A stretch of 64,000 bases of DNA from contig NC_062214.1 in assembly GCF_902686445.1 (NCBI RefSeq), positions 58,687,177-58,751,176 on the forward strand, in the 5' to 3' direction. The position numbers were made by a program, and so were the translations under genes. Positions 41,210-52,179 of this stretch are shown here, one piece after another. The stretch is from Sciurus carolinensis. Taxonomy: Eukaryota; Chordata; Mammalia; Rodentia; Sciuridae. Position 1 is the first letter of the stretch, and every line of letters begins with the position of its first letter. The notes under the pieces were generated by a model that was not told where the DNA came from, did no database searches, and was given only the letters and a program-made list of their open reading frames with translations.

Positions 41210-42135
41210 TGTTCTTTGTTTTGCCTCAGATAAGTCCTGACAGTCCTTTCTGGCACAAGGACCCTTCCAGCTCTGCCTGAGTTTCCCACTCTGGGGACAT
41301 GTTGGGATTTTCCCTTTAGGAGTGACACCCTAACGTTCCAGAAAAGACTACAGAGCAGGGAGATGATGAGGGGCAGGGACCAGTGAGCAGACGCCCAGGC
41401 TGTCAGAGTTAACTTCCAGAGACTCCATCTCAAGCAGCTTATATCCTCATTTTTCTCTCCCCTGACCCTCTGGACCCCCCTTCTTCCATCCTTCCTCTTC
41501 TCCACCCTGAGGGCACAAACAGCCTCCCAGATCTCAAGACCTCTTCAGATGAAACAAGCAACTATCACCCTCCCCACCTGCTCCAGCATCCTCAGGCCCC
41601 CTGGCTGCTCAGCGTGGGAAGGGGGCGCTAGCCGTCCTTCACCCCTTGTGGCCAGCTTTCTCCACTCCACCAGTCGCACCTCCTGTCCCTCTAGGGCCTG
41701 CATCTTCCACTTCCTCTTCCCTCTCCACCCTTGGCTCACCACTTGCATCTGATGCATGCTTTTCTCTCCCTGACCATGCCTGACTTCCTCTCAGCCAGGA
41801 TTCCCCCTCCTCCTCCCAGTGACACATCCACACAGCACCACAAGCAAGCCTTGACCCAGTTCCCCTGGTGCTTCCCACTCCATTCATCCAGCTCCACGGT
41901 CCTGCTCTGGTGAGGCCTGAGCCTTGGACAGTCCATAAATGCTCTTCCAGAAGTGGCCATAGGAGGGCGCCCTTTCACCTGCTGTCCCACAGCCCTCTCC
42001 TCCCTGGGCAGGGCCTTCTGCTAATTCCTATGTCCCAGTGAAGCAGTCTCTGCAGAAACTGCTCAGCCTGCTCACCCAATTAGCATTGCAGGTTTCCTCT
42101 GATCCCCTGTCCCACTGTGTGGTTATCTCCTGTGT
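41210..42135. other. Unassigned GC-richer sequence
   Basis: Pyrimidine-rich stretches are present at about 41455-41510 and 41700-41730. No gene or repeat is recognised. Confidence 0.4.
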
Positions 42136-42139
42136 GCTC

Positions 42140-42290
42140 TTAACCTCAGAACCTGACCTGGGCTCTGATTCCATTCTCTGGCTGTGTGACCTGGGTAAGT
42201 GACTCATCTGAACCCCAGATTTCTTAAAAGTAGATGGGATGCTAATGCCCCCATCATAGGCTGCTATGATGACCCCAGGAGATACACAGG
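42140..42290 (+). mobile_element. MIR SINE
   Basis: GACCTGGGCTCTGATTCCATTCTCTGGCTGTGTGACCTGGGTAAGTGACTC gives the MIR core. Confidence 0.7.
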
Positions 42291-43215
42291 AATATCTATC
42301 TCCCCTTCCCTGGGTGACAGCAGCAGCAAACCTCCAAGATGGGATGACAGGTGTGAGACAAGTACCTACCCTGACCAAGTGTCCGTCCTGCCCCCATCCA
42401 GATACCCCTGTCCCAGTCCCGCAAGTTACAGGAAAACTGAGCTCAGGCTCCCCTGTAAGAACTGGTCCAAAGGAAAAGCCCTTCCTGTGCCAGAGCTCAC
42501 TGGCTTTCCATATTTGGCCTACAAGGCCCAGGATACCATTTTAATGGCTCATTTAGAGTCTGGATGGAGTCCAACCACAAAAAGCAGATAAAATGGGTGG
42601 GCCTTGACATTCGCAATTTTATGGGATTAAACCAACTGTCCTGACTGAAACCACCTCTCCTTCCCTTTTCCCAGCCTGGTCTGTCCAATCATGACAGGGA
42701 AGCACGTCTGTCCTTCTACATGTCTACATGTCTTAAGACCACCTTGCAAATAGCCCCTTTCCAGGACATGGGGTCATCAGGAGAGCTGACTGACTGATGT
42801 TCCCATTCTGTGCTACTGACATCAGAGCACGGTGGGCAGATCCAAACATTGGTGACAAACTACATCTTGCCAAATTTTGCCTACAGCACAGGAATTGTTT
42901 CATGATAAGCTAAGAATCTGGCAGAAAGAGATTGGAGTCGTTTGAGATCTTGAAAATATGCATTCCCTACCCTCCTCTCCTTTTGATTAAGAACAAACAT
43001 CTGCCCTTTTTCGCTCAAGGCTTTCAAAAGGGTTGCTCTCAGCTCCAGCCCAAGACTCAAATCCTCATAGGTTCAACCTTATCATGGTTTTGCAACCCCT
43101 TGTTGGTGATGGGTTTAGATAGGGGCATGTGACTTGTTTCTGGCCAATAAGACATGAGGGGAAATCTTATGGGGGACTCCTGGGAAAGTTTTCTTTGTCC
43201 TTTAAAAAGGTATCC
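42291..43215. other. Unassigned sequence
   Basis: The part near 43090-43195 (GGCATGTGACTTGTTTCTGGCCAATAAGACATGAGG) recalls an old mammalian repeat I cannot name. Otherwise nothing. Confidence 0.35.
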
Positions 43216-43220
43216 AAAGA

Positions 43221-43422
43221 CCGGGCACAGCGGTGCATGCCTATAATCCCAGCGGCTTGGGAGACAAGAGGATCACAAGCTCAAAGCCAGCCTCAGCAAA
43301 AGTGAGGTGCTAAGAAACTCAGTGAGACCCTGTAACTAAATAAAATACAAAATAGGGCTGGGGATGTGGTTCAGTGGTCAAGTGCTCCTGAGTTCAATCC
43401 CCGGTACCAAATTTAAAAATCA
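43221..43422 (+). mobile_element. B1-dID-type composite SINE
   Basis: CCGGGCACAGCGGTGCATGCCTATAATCCCAGC is joined to GGGCTGGGGATGTGGTTCAGTGGTCAAGTGC and GTTCAATCCCCGGTACC. It includes an extra AAAAGTGAGGTGCTAAGAAACTC stretch in the middle, commonly seen in these composites. Confidence 0.92.
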
Positions 43423-43424
43423 CC

Positions 43425-44003
43425 CAAAGAAGAGAAGGCCCCTTCCCTCCAAGATCAGGACCTTGTTTTGTATGAACAGGCCATTCAAGACCTCTAATGT
43501 AGGAATGGTTCAGACCCACAGAGGAGGGCAGAGACAGGAGACTGACAGGGAAGTGGAACAGGGGCCTGGTGTCCCCCTCAGCTTTTGCCCATGGACTTCC
43601 TATTATATTGGCTGAGCTGAGGTTGACCAGACAGGCATCTTCCTGATATACTGTCAAGTCTCTCTGGGCCTCATTTTCTACATTGCACAAAAATGGTTTG
43701 CTTTCCTCAAGTCACCCTGGAAGGAACACTTTTATGGTTGACAAATAGGACAGCAGTACCTAAAGGAATTGTCACAATGGAGTTCTGTATGATTTTGTAT
43801 GTCTAAAAATTCATTTTAGTTGCATGTGACAGTCAGCCAACTTGAACTAGACTTTTCACAAATGAGAATTTATCCTAGTGTATGGAACTGCCTCCCAACA
43901 CCCCAAGCTTGGAGTGCAGTTGAGTTTTAAGAGCACACCAGAACATGGGGTCCAGACGCCATTAGGATACCTGCTCTGCGCTAGGTGGAATAGGGTCCCC
44001 AAA
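43425..44003. other. Unassigned sequence
   Basis: Nothing recognised. Confidence 0.4.
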
Positions 44004-44004
44004 G

Positions 44005-44412
44005 GTTCATATCTATCTGGAACCTCAGAATGTTTTATCTGGAAACAGGATCTTTGTAGATGTGATTAGTTAAGTTAAAAGGAGGTCATCCAGTCTTCCT
44101 TTTGTGGTAGACCCAAATCCAATGCCTGGCATCCTCCTAAGAAGAGACACACAGGAGAAGGAAGACACGTGGGGAGGGAATGTCATGTGACTATGGCAGC
44201 AGAGTTGAAGTGATGCATCTGACCAAAAACATTGAAAATTACTGGCAGAATCCAGACCCTAGAAGAGACAAAGAAGGATCCTCTCCTAGAGACTTCAGAG
44301 GGACCATGGCCCAGCTGACATCTGGATTTCAGGTCTCTAGCCTGAAAACAATAAATTTGTTTTCTTAAGCCACCCAGTTTATAGTGATTTGGAACAGCAG
44401 CCCTATGGTTAA
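44005..44412 (+). mobile_element. MLT1-like LTR
   Basis: GGAACCTCAGAATGTTTTATCTGGAAACAGG, AGATGTGATTAGTTAAGTTAAAAGGAGGTCATCC, AAGAGACACACAGGAGAAGGAAGACACGTGG and ATTTGTTTTCTTAAGCCACCCAGTTTATAGTG follow an old MaLR LTR in order. Confidence 0.75.
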
Positions 44413-44596
44413 AAAATACCTTGTCTTTATTGCCTCCTCTTTGTTTATGCTGGTTTCTCTTTTCCTGGCAAACTCCTGTACTCCCTAAACCTTATAGGTA
44501 CCAACAGTTTGCCAATTGACGCTTGTCAATCAAGTTTCTTTGCCTCCCAAATTCAATTCCCTGGGAAAAAACCTTCATTGGCCTTAATATTTCATA

Positions 44597-44652
44597 TGAA
44601 ATGCTTAGCATAGTGCCTGGCACATGATAGTTACCCAGTAAATGTTAGCTGC
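44597..44652 (+). mobile_element. MIR/L2 3' fragment
   Basis: GCTTAGCATAGTGCCTGGCACATGATAGTTACCCAGTAAATGTTAGCT. Confidence 0.65.
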
Positions 44653-45280
44653 TCTGAATACTTGAATGGCGGTGGGATTTATTATCATCCTTAGTAACTG
44701 GAAGGTCTTCTGTCCATTTCTGTATAACCCCATTGGGAGGATGACAGTGTTCCCCGGGTGGAAGCAGCTGGTACTTAGCCATCTGGTATTCTGCAGCCAA
44801 GCACAACTCAGTTCCATAACATGGAGCAACCAGAGCAATAAATAATGGCACAGTCACAGAATCTCCTAGCTCCATTCAGGAAACCAAAAGCCTGCTTGAC
44901 ACCCCCTGCCCAAGGCCAATGATGCTGGTCCTGAGTAGATTATATTATGGTTCAATGATGGCTTCATCTGCAAACAAGGATACAAAAGGAAGCGAGTAGC
45001 CCAGAAAGACCAAGGAAGTTCCTTCACATTTCAGTAGTTTCAACTTAGACTGTGTGCTTTACCTCCAGAGATGTGAACCCTTGGAAGGTACTCATGGCAG
45101 CACAGTAGAAAACAGAGAGCTTGTGTTATTTTTCCTTTTACTCCCTACTTCTAAGTCTGCTATACCTAAGGACATCCTGACTTGGTTTGGGGTTGTCTTC
45201 CTCCATTGATCTCATCATTGAAAGAGTGGACTCCCAGAAGAAAGGGGTTTGCTACAGAACTGGGAAACTCAAGAAATTCC
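44653..45280. other. Unassigned sequence
   Basis: Nothing recognised. Confidence 0.4.
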
Positions 45281-45282
45281 AA

Positions 45283-45405
45283 AAACATACACAAAAGTTT
45301 CTTCATCTGTAAAATGGAGGTAACAATTCTATCTACACCACAGGATTATTTTAAGATGGAAAAATATAATAAATACTAACAGAACAGTACTAGGGAAATG
45401 GTAAA
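45283..45405 (+). mobile_element. MIR SINE 3' part
   Basis: TTTCTTCATCTGTAAAATGGAGGTAACAATTCTATCTACACCACAGGATTATT and AATAAATACTAACAGAACAGTAC follow the MIR core and 3' part. Confidence 0.7.
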
Positions 45406-45629
45406 CACCCAATATATGGAAGAAATAGAAAAGATGATTAGCAGTGCAGTTATTATAGACCAAGGACACTGTTAGACTAGATGGAGGAGAGTCACAGCCC
45501 CTTAAAGCAACCTACTAAAATTGTATTCAAAATCTGGGCATTGCCCTGGGGAGAGGGCATGGAGCTTTCACCAGGTTCTCAAATTCTCTGCTCTGGAAAA
45601 GATAAAGAACCACTATGATTTCCATTTCT

Positions 45630-45865
45630 TAAAAATAAAGGCTCCACTTCACACTCAGTAGGATGGCTACTATTAAATACAGAAATTACCAAGGGTTGTT
45701 GAGGATGTAGAGAAGTTGGAACACTTGTGGTAGGAACATAAAAGCCATACAGCGACTACAGAAAGCACTATAATGGCCCCTTATAAATTAAAATTAGAAT
45801 TACCACATGATCCAGTTGTGATACTTCTGGGTATTTACCCAAAAGAATTGAAAGCAGGGGCTCTT
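45630..45865 (+). mobile_element. Old L1 ORF2 3' part, segment 1
   Basis: CCACTTCACACTCAGTAGGATGGCTACTATTAAA, AAGGGTTGTTGAGGATGTAGAGAAGTTGG and CCACATGATCCAGTTGTGATACTTCTGGGTATTTACCC are L1 ORF2 C-terminus. It is cut by a SINE at about 45866 and resumes at 46070. Confidence 0.85.
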
Positions 45866-46069
45866 GATTGACATGGTGTACGTGCCTGTAATCCCAGTGG
45901 CACAGAAGGCTGAGGCAGGAGGATCACAAATTCGAGACCAGTCTCAGCAACTTAGTGAGACTTTGTCTCAAACTAAAAAATAAAAAAAAGCAAAGACTGG
46001 GGATGTAACTCAGTGATAAAGTGCCCATAGGTTCAATTCTGGATACAAAAAAATAAAAGAAAAAAGAAA
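45866..46069 (+). mobile_element. B1-dID-type composite SINE in the old L1
   Basis: CCTGTAATCCCAGTGGCACAGAAGGCTGAGGCAGGAGGATCAC joined to ACTGGGGATGTAACTCAGTGATAAAGTGCCC and an A-rich tail with AAAAAAATAAAAG. Confidence 0.9.
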
Positions 46070-46202
46070 GTATTCAAAGAAGTATTTGTATACACCCATA
46101 TTCGTAGAAGCATTAATCACAATAGCCAAAACATGGATGCAACTCAAAAGTCATTGACAGATGAATGGATAAACAAAACGTGATATATACATACAATGGA
46201 AT
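46070..46202 (+). mobile_element. Old L1, segment 2
   Basis: CACCCATATTCGTAGAAGCATTAATCACAATAGCC and TGGATAAACAAAACGTGATATATACATACAATGGAATATTATT continue ORF2 directly where segment 1 stopped. Confidence 0.85.
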
Positions 46203-46577
46203 ATTATTATATTGGTCTGTTTGGGCTTCCATCATAAAGTACAATAAATCAAATGACCTAAACAACACAAATATATTTTCTTGCAGTTCTGGAAGCCAGA
46301 TGTCCAAGATCAAGTTTCTGCCTGATCCCATTTCTGGTGTGGCATCTCTTCCTGGCTTGCAGATAGCGACCTTCTTACTATGTCTTCACTCCATCTGTCC
46401 GCCGTGTGCGCTCACAGAGAGAGCTAGCTCTCGGTGTCTCTTGTAAGGAGACTAATTCTGTCCCATCATGGCCCTGCCCTTGTGACCTCATTTGACCTTA
46501 GTGACTCCCTACAGTCATATTAGGGATAGGGCTCCAACATGTGAATGTGGGGTGCGGGTGAGGCAAGCATGCATCCC
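46203..46577 (-). mobile_element. MLT1-type LTR (inverted) in the old L1
   Basis: GGTCTGTTTGGGCTTCCATCATAAAGTAC, CTTGCAGTTCTGGAAGCCAGATGTCCAAGATCAAG, GATAGCGACCTTCTTACTATGTCTTCAC, TTGTGACCTCATTTGACCTTAGTGACTCC and GGGCTCCAACATGTGAATG are the reverse complement of MLT1. Confidence 0.8.
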
Positions 46578-47008
46578 ACAAGAACTATTCAGCCTTAAAA
46601 AGGAAGAACATCATGCACAAGGCCCCTGAGTTCAATCCCCAGTACTTAGAAAAAAAAGGTGGGGGGAGACATTCTGACATGTGCTACAATGAGGACGAGC
46701 CTTGAGAACATGTGCTACATTAAAGACTCCAGTCCCAAAAGACAAACACTGTTGATTCTATTCCAGTGAAGTGGTCAAGAATGGTCAAGTTCAAAGAGAC
46801 AGAAAGCAGAATGGTGATCCTCAGGGACCTGGGGGAGAGAAGAAATGGAGGATTGTTGCACAGGTAAAGAGTTTCAGTTTTAAGAGAGGTGGAGATTGGT
46901 TGCCTATGGATATGAGTGTATTTAATACTACCAAACCATACACTCCAACATGGACCCGTGGTAAACTATATGTAATGTTCATGTTATCACAATTAAAAGA
47001 GCAAACCA
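46578..47008 (+). mobile_element. Old L1, segment 3, with an ID tail insert
   Basis: CTATTCAGCCTTAAAAAGGAAG continues the L1. At about 46608-46660 an ID 3' half (ACAAGGCCCCTGAGTTCAATCCCCAGTAC plus A8) is inserted. The L1 then resumes with GACATGTGCTACAATGAGGACGAGCCTTGAGAACATG and ends near ATGTTCATGTTATCACAATTAAAAG. Confidence 0.75.
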
Positions 47009-47064
47009 TGAATCCCCACTAATAGCATAATGCAACTCCTGCCCCACCTGCAGTGCTGAGGAAT

Positions 47065-47160
47065 GGTGAATTACGTACTTTGAAACAAGATAGACCTGGG
47101 TTCATCTCTGTGTTTCCCATGGATCTGCAATTGAACTTGGACAAGGTAGATGTTTGATCT
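47065..47160 (+). mobile_element. MIR SINE fragment
   Basis: TTTGAAACAAGATAGACCTGGGTTCATCTCTGTGTTTCCCATGG and TTGAACTTGGACAAG recall the MIR 5' half. Confidence 0.4.
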
Positions 47161-48035
47161 TCAAAATGTATTGTAAGCCAAAACACACATTTATTCTCCA
47201 AGTGACTACATCTTATGGAATACCAGTTTCCCTAAAAACTTCCTCAGGACTTTATTAACAAGTTTCGGGATGGGGGGGTTGTTGTTTTGATGGTTCCCAA
47301 AGAGATTCCCCAGTGTGAGCAGGAATTGGTAACCTGAACTGGCCCCTGAATATCTGAGTGTGCACCCTGAGTGCTCTGCTCACCCTGTTTGGTGAGACAG
47401 CTCTACGTGTATGTTTCAGAGAGCATTTTACAGGAGGCCCCACCTCTGATTTCAGACATAAAGAGCAATGTAACGTCACTACCATGAAACTTGTCAAGAT
47501 TGTTCCCCCAGATGATACTTCTAGATCTAACCCTAACACCTAAAAAAGACCCTGGTTGGTTATTTTGACACATTTAATGCAAGTCCGCAAGGGAATCAAT
47601 GACACCCTCCCCAGGCTACTAGCTTCACACCCGAGAATGGTTGGGATCCCCTCAGTGGGACCTTTAATGTGGAACAGCTTCAGCATTTCATCTTTCCCCT
47701 GCTCAGTTTTCTCACCTAAAAAGTAGGAAACAGAGGTGCAGAGAGGGTTAAATTGATAGAAATAAAAAGTAGAAATAGGAATCTATCAAACCCAGGCTTT
47801 GGGGACCAAGTCCGACATATCCCCAGTACAACAGGCTGCTTCATAAAAATAAAAGTGCCTCATGAGTTTCTGTCATCTCTGCTCAGAGACCAAGCCAATT
47901 TTTTTCTGTATTACTTCAGTTTTAATATATGCACTGTCAAAGTGAGCATGTATAAAAATGTACATTGTTAGCTATGATAATTAAATCCTTGACTCATCTG
48001 TTCATTTCACTATAATAGCAAGCATCGTATCATTT
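47160..48035. other. Unassigned sequence
   Basis: Nothing recognised. Confidence 0.4.
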
Positions 48036-48039
48036 TGTT

Positions 48040-48140
48040 AACTGTCCCTTTGCTGGTCCACCTGCCCCACATCCCCCACCAGACTGTACCACATGGATTG
48101 TCCTGTTCCCAGCACCAAGGACAGTGCCTGAAATGGTATG
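48040..48140 (+). mobile_element. L2 3' fragment
   Basis: ACCAGACTGTACCACATGGATTGTCCTGTTCCCAGCACCAAGGACAGTGCCTGAAATGG follows the L2 3' end. Confidence 0.55.
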
Positions 48141-48948
48141 TTTCTGGGTAGATGGAGTTAGATTATTGATTATGCAAGAGAGACATGTGCCATCTATAAG
48201 GACAAATGTTTACTTTACTCTTATTCTTAGAAGAAGCAAGGCTCCTCAGAGCATGTACAGCATATGCAAGGGCTCCCATAAATTCTCAGCACAGAACACA
48301 ATTCTGCAGATGTCTTATTTGTTGTTGTTTTGGGTTGGTTTTAATTTTTTTAATTTCTCTTTCTTGGGGCGGAGAGGGTTAGTGTGTATGTGTGTCTGTG
48401 TGTGTTGCTTTATAATAAAAGTAAGGTCTCAAATGTATGTCTGGAAGTCAGATGGCTGAGTCAAATATTTCATCATGCCCCAGTTTTTAAGCGTAAGATC
48501 TGCTCGATTTTCAAAATTAATTCAGTGGGTCACTAATGCATTATGTATCAAGATCCCCATGTGGTCAAGTAAAAAAAAAAAAAAAGACCCTCATCTCACA
48601 ACCAAAAGCAGTTTCAAAATAATTCAAATCCTTTACTTTGTTTCTCAAAAGCCAGGAAGCAGAAATGAGCTAAGCTAAGCTAAGCTCAGTCCAGGCAGCC
48701 CTCATTAGAGAGCCTGATTCCTTTCCTGAGTACTCAGCGCCTCCTTCCACAGTCTTGGTGTTCTGGATCAAAATGATGGAATAACATCACAAATGTGTCT
48801 CCTCTCCAGTCTCAAACCCATAAAATGGCATTCATTAACGTAGAAGGTATGAACACTCAGTAGCAAAAAGAGTAATGTAGGATGCAAATAGACAAGAGAT
48901 TGCAATAAAGTTCTGCAAGATGAAGAGCCCATTCAGATGAACAACTAC
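48141..48948. other. Unassigned sequence with short simple repeats
   Basis: A degenerate GT run is present at about 48380-48407, an A15 run near 48571-48585, and a short (AGCTA)n run near 48667-48685. Confidence 0.5.
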
Positions 48949-48951
48949 TGG

Positions 48952-49093
48952 CCAGGCAAGGTAGTGTGCACCTGTAGTCAGAGCTACCTGAGAGGCTGAA
49001 GCAGGAAGACTGCTTGAACCTTGGAGTTCAAGATGAACCTAGGCAACAAAGCAAGACCCCATCTCAAAAAACAAAACTAAACAAAACAAAACT
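48952..49093 (+). mobile_element. 7SL-derived SINE monomer (B1/FLAM-like)
   Basis: GGCCAGGCAAGGTAGTGTGCACCTGTAGTCAGAGCTACCTGAGAGGCTGAAGCAGGAAGACTGC and a CAAGACCCCATCTCAAAAAACAAAAC tail. No ID half follows. Confidence 0.88.
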
Positions 49094-49598
49094 CTATCGT
49101 GTGGACTGAAGGCCCAGCCAAGAACAAGATATTCAGCTTTACCCCTAAAAGGAAGTCAGTTTGTCTTGCAGAAAGGTAGAGAGACTCAGGGCTCAGAAAT
49201 GCTTGGTGGAAGTGCAGCATGAGCTATCATAGAAGATGTACATCTGGAACAAGTGGACTATCATTGTCCTCTGATCACACTGCCTTGGTACATACAGGGG
49301 AACACAGACATCTGGAAGTAATATGTATTCCCTCCAGGCAAACAATCAGATAAACTCTCTTTAAAGAAACTGAATGTTATAGGGAAAAGAATTTTGTGCT
49401 CTGGCATTTAGAGGCCTGGGATAATGGACAACAGCCCTCCCCATCACTCTGAGGCAGAACTTCCAATTGAGAAGCCCCACCTGGGAAATGCAAACAGGTG
49501 CCATCCCTACAAAAAGGAATTTCCAGTAGGGAGCAAACTTACATGTGCTTTTGTTCTCTGACCAGCAGCCCATGTCCACAGATCTATCCAAAAGATAC
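49094..49598. other. Unassigned sequence
   Basis: Nothing recognised. Confidence 0.4.
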
Positions 49599-49599
49599 A

Positions 49600-49945
49600 C
49601 GGGCAAAAGTATGAAAAAGACATGTGCACAATGCTTTTCCTTGCAACTGCACTTGGAATAGCTAAAGACTGGACCCAGATGTTGTCAATAGGAACGGTTT
49701 GAATAAACATTGGCACATCATGACAATGGAGAACCCTGCAACTATAAAAAGAAATGAGGAAGAGGCCCATAAACTGTCATGAGTTCATCTCCATGATACA
49801 TTGTTAAAAAGGGGAAAGAAAAGTAATAGAACAATGCTTAGATTATGTTACCTTATGCCTCAGAAGGGTGAAATATGGATATGAAAACATATTTTTGGAA
49901 ACAAACCATGGAAGGATAAACCAATTTTTTAAATCCTTACCTAAA
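49600..49945 (+). mobile_element. Ancient L1 (L1M-type) 3' fragment
   Basis: GTCAATAGGAACGGTTTGAATAAACATTGGCACATCATGACAATGG, AACTATAAAAAGAAATGAGGAAGAGGC and TCTCCATGATACATTGTTAAAAAGGGG follow an old L1 ORF2/3' UTR type. Confidence 0.7.
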
Positions 49946-51055
49946 CACTTCAGTTAAAAGGCAGAGATTGGCAGACTTCTTCTTAAAAAGCCAGAACCAT
50001 CTGTATGTTCTTTACAGGAAACAGAAAGACAAGCCGAAAGAAAAAGGGTGGGAAAAGATCTACCACACAACACTAAGCAAAAGAAAGTTCGTGTGACAAT
50101 AAAAACAGGCAAAGTGAACTTTAAGAGATAGAGTATTACCAGGGCTCATTTGATTCCAATGAAAGCATCAATTCATCACAAAATCATAACAATCTTGACT
50201 GTGCTGTGCCTCATAATAGAGCTCCCAGATACACAGAGACAAAAATCAACTGAAAACATAGTTCCCTGTGACTTTAGGAGATAAGTCTCCCATTTGTCCC
50301 TTTCAGAGTGTGCCTGCAGGTGACAGCTGTCTGCACTGAGCCTGCTGACTTTTCCTCCCAAGTTTTCCCATGCCATCATCAATGACAAGCGGGCTCCCCC
50401 AACCTCACTCATTCCCAGCAGCATTCACAGCCACCACCTCCACAGCCTCCCCCACCCTTACCACCTAGGCCTCATCCACATTAGCCACGGCTAAAAGGGT
50501 GAACACTTCAATGCTGCTGTTAGCCGTTAGCACACACGTATCTAATCACTAATAATGGAGTGCTTAGGTCTTCAACCCCGTGAGTAATTAGCTCCAAAAT
50601 TCTAAGAGTGGCTTTCTACAATCACACCTGTCATCAATTATCGCAGTCTGAGCCTCCCAGACAGCCAAGCCTGAGGCAATCCCAAGAAGCTAGAGTGTGG
50701 GAAGCGGGCAGGGGATAGACCGGGAGGAGGGAGAGTCAACCAGAGGGGCACTGGCAGCTGGATCATCAGCTTCTCAGCACAGAAGAAAGGGAAGAATAGA
50801 TCTGTGGGGCTCTTGTCTCCACTGGTCCAAGCTTGGCCCAGGAGTTGTGCTTGTGAAGACAGCCTCTGGGGACCTGTGATGTCTCTCACCTCAGCATCAC
50901 CAGGGAATCTCTCTGGGTATGAAGGAAAAAAATCACATAGTATGGAGGAAAAGTGCTGTCAAACACGTGGTTATCAGAGCCCATGAAAAGATGCTCTCGC
51001 GGCCCCACTAGAACAAGACAGGTGAGGCAGAGACTCCAGAACGGTGCATAGGGAG
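49946..51055. other. Unassigned sequence
   Basis: Nothing recognised. Confidence 0.4.
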
Positions 51056-51061
51056 GGCTCC

Positions 51062-51262
51062 AAGCCAGGGCAGTGGCACGCACCCGTAGCCCCAGCTGCT
51101 CAGGAGGCTGAGGCAGGAGGACCCCAAGGCCAGCCTGGGCAACTTAGCAAGACACTGTCTCAAAATTTTAAAAATAAAAAGGGCTGGGGATGTAGCTCAG
51201 TGGTATAGCACCCCTGGTTCAATCCCCATTATCACAGAAAAAAAGAAAAGAAAAGAAAAAGA
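51062..51262 (+). mobile_element. B1-dID-type composite SINE
   Basis: GCCAGGGCAGTGGCACGCACCCGTAGCCCCAGCTGCTCAGGAGGCTGAGGCAGG joined to GGGCTGGGGATGTAGCTCAGTGGTATAGCACCCCTGGTTCAATCCCC and a (GAAAA)n tail. Confidence 0.93.
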
Positions 51263-52030
51263 TAGGAAATACTGAGTGTTTCCTAAAGTCAAGACCAAGA
51301 CAAGGTCAAACTGTGAGCACCATTCTACTAACCATGTCCTGGACATCAAAGGAGGTGCAATAAAGCAAGAGAAGAAATAAGAACTACAGAGATTGGAAAG
51401 GAAGAAATAAAACTCATTATTTGCAGAGATTTTGACACAGATTATTATAATTAATAAGTGAATTTACCAGGAACCCTGGAGATAAAAGCTCAAAAACCAA
51501 TTGTATTTCCATATAGGAGCAACAAACTAATAGAAAATGAAATTTTAAAATAATGCCATTTATGACAGCATCAAACATTTCCTGACTCTGGAGCCCACGC
51601 ATGTACATCAAGCAGCTCAAGTTTGATTATTTAAAAGCAAAAAGAAACAAAACTACTGACATTGCAGAGAGCAAAGGTCAATGGGTTCTGGGTCCCATTT
51701 GGGCTAGGTTCAAATCTGTCTAAATGAATGTCCCCCTCCCAAAGGTGGAATGGGAGGGAGCTCACACCTGCTATACAGATTGAAGGAAAAACAAAAAAAC
51801 GGGAACAGAAATCAAGTCATGCCACAAGGCCACTTCTGAAGGCCTCCTGGGGTTTTGACATTCAAATCACACATGGAGACCAGAATCTGACAGAGAATTA
51901 AGACTTTACAAATTTAACCCTTTAAGTTCCCAATTGTCAATGCTGTTGAAATTGACACATGTGTTACAACAGGTTGGAAATAATAAGCTATAGCTTATAT
52001 ATATATATGTATATATATTATTATATTACT
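51263..52030. other. Unassigned sequence with a TA run
   Basis: A TA-rich run is present at about 51996-52020. Nothing else. Confidence 0.4.
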
Positions 52031-52043
52031 ATAACTATGTTCT

Positions 52044-52166
52044 CTTTTTTAGTTGTCGATGAATCTTTATTTTATTTATTTATTTAAATATATGTGGTGC
52101 TGAGAATGGAACCCAGTGCCTCACACATGCAAGGTGATCACTCTACCACTGAGACTCAACCCCAGC
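52044..52166 (-). mobile_element. ID-type SINE with an AGTTGT 3' module
   Basis: TTTTTTAGTTGTCGATGAATC, a TTTA run, then TATGTGGTGCTGAGAATGGAACCC and the inverted ID core. ATAACTATGTTCT at 52031-52043 and ATAACTATATTCT at 52167-52179 form a 13-bp target duplication with one mismatch. Confidence 0.9.
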
Positions 52167-52179
52167 ATAACTATATTCT

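Noticed and set aside
41580..41600. CTCF site at GGAAGGGGGCGCTAG
   Set aside because: Only the right half fits the consensus; the left five positions do not.
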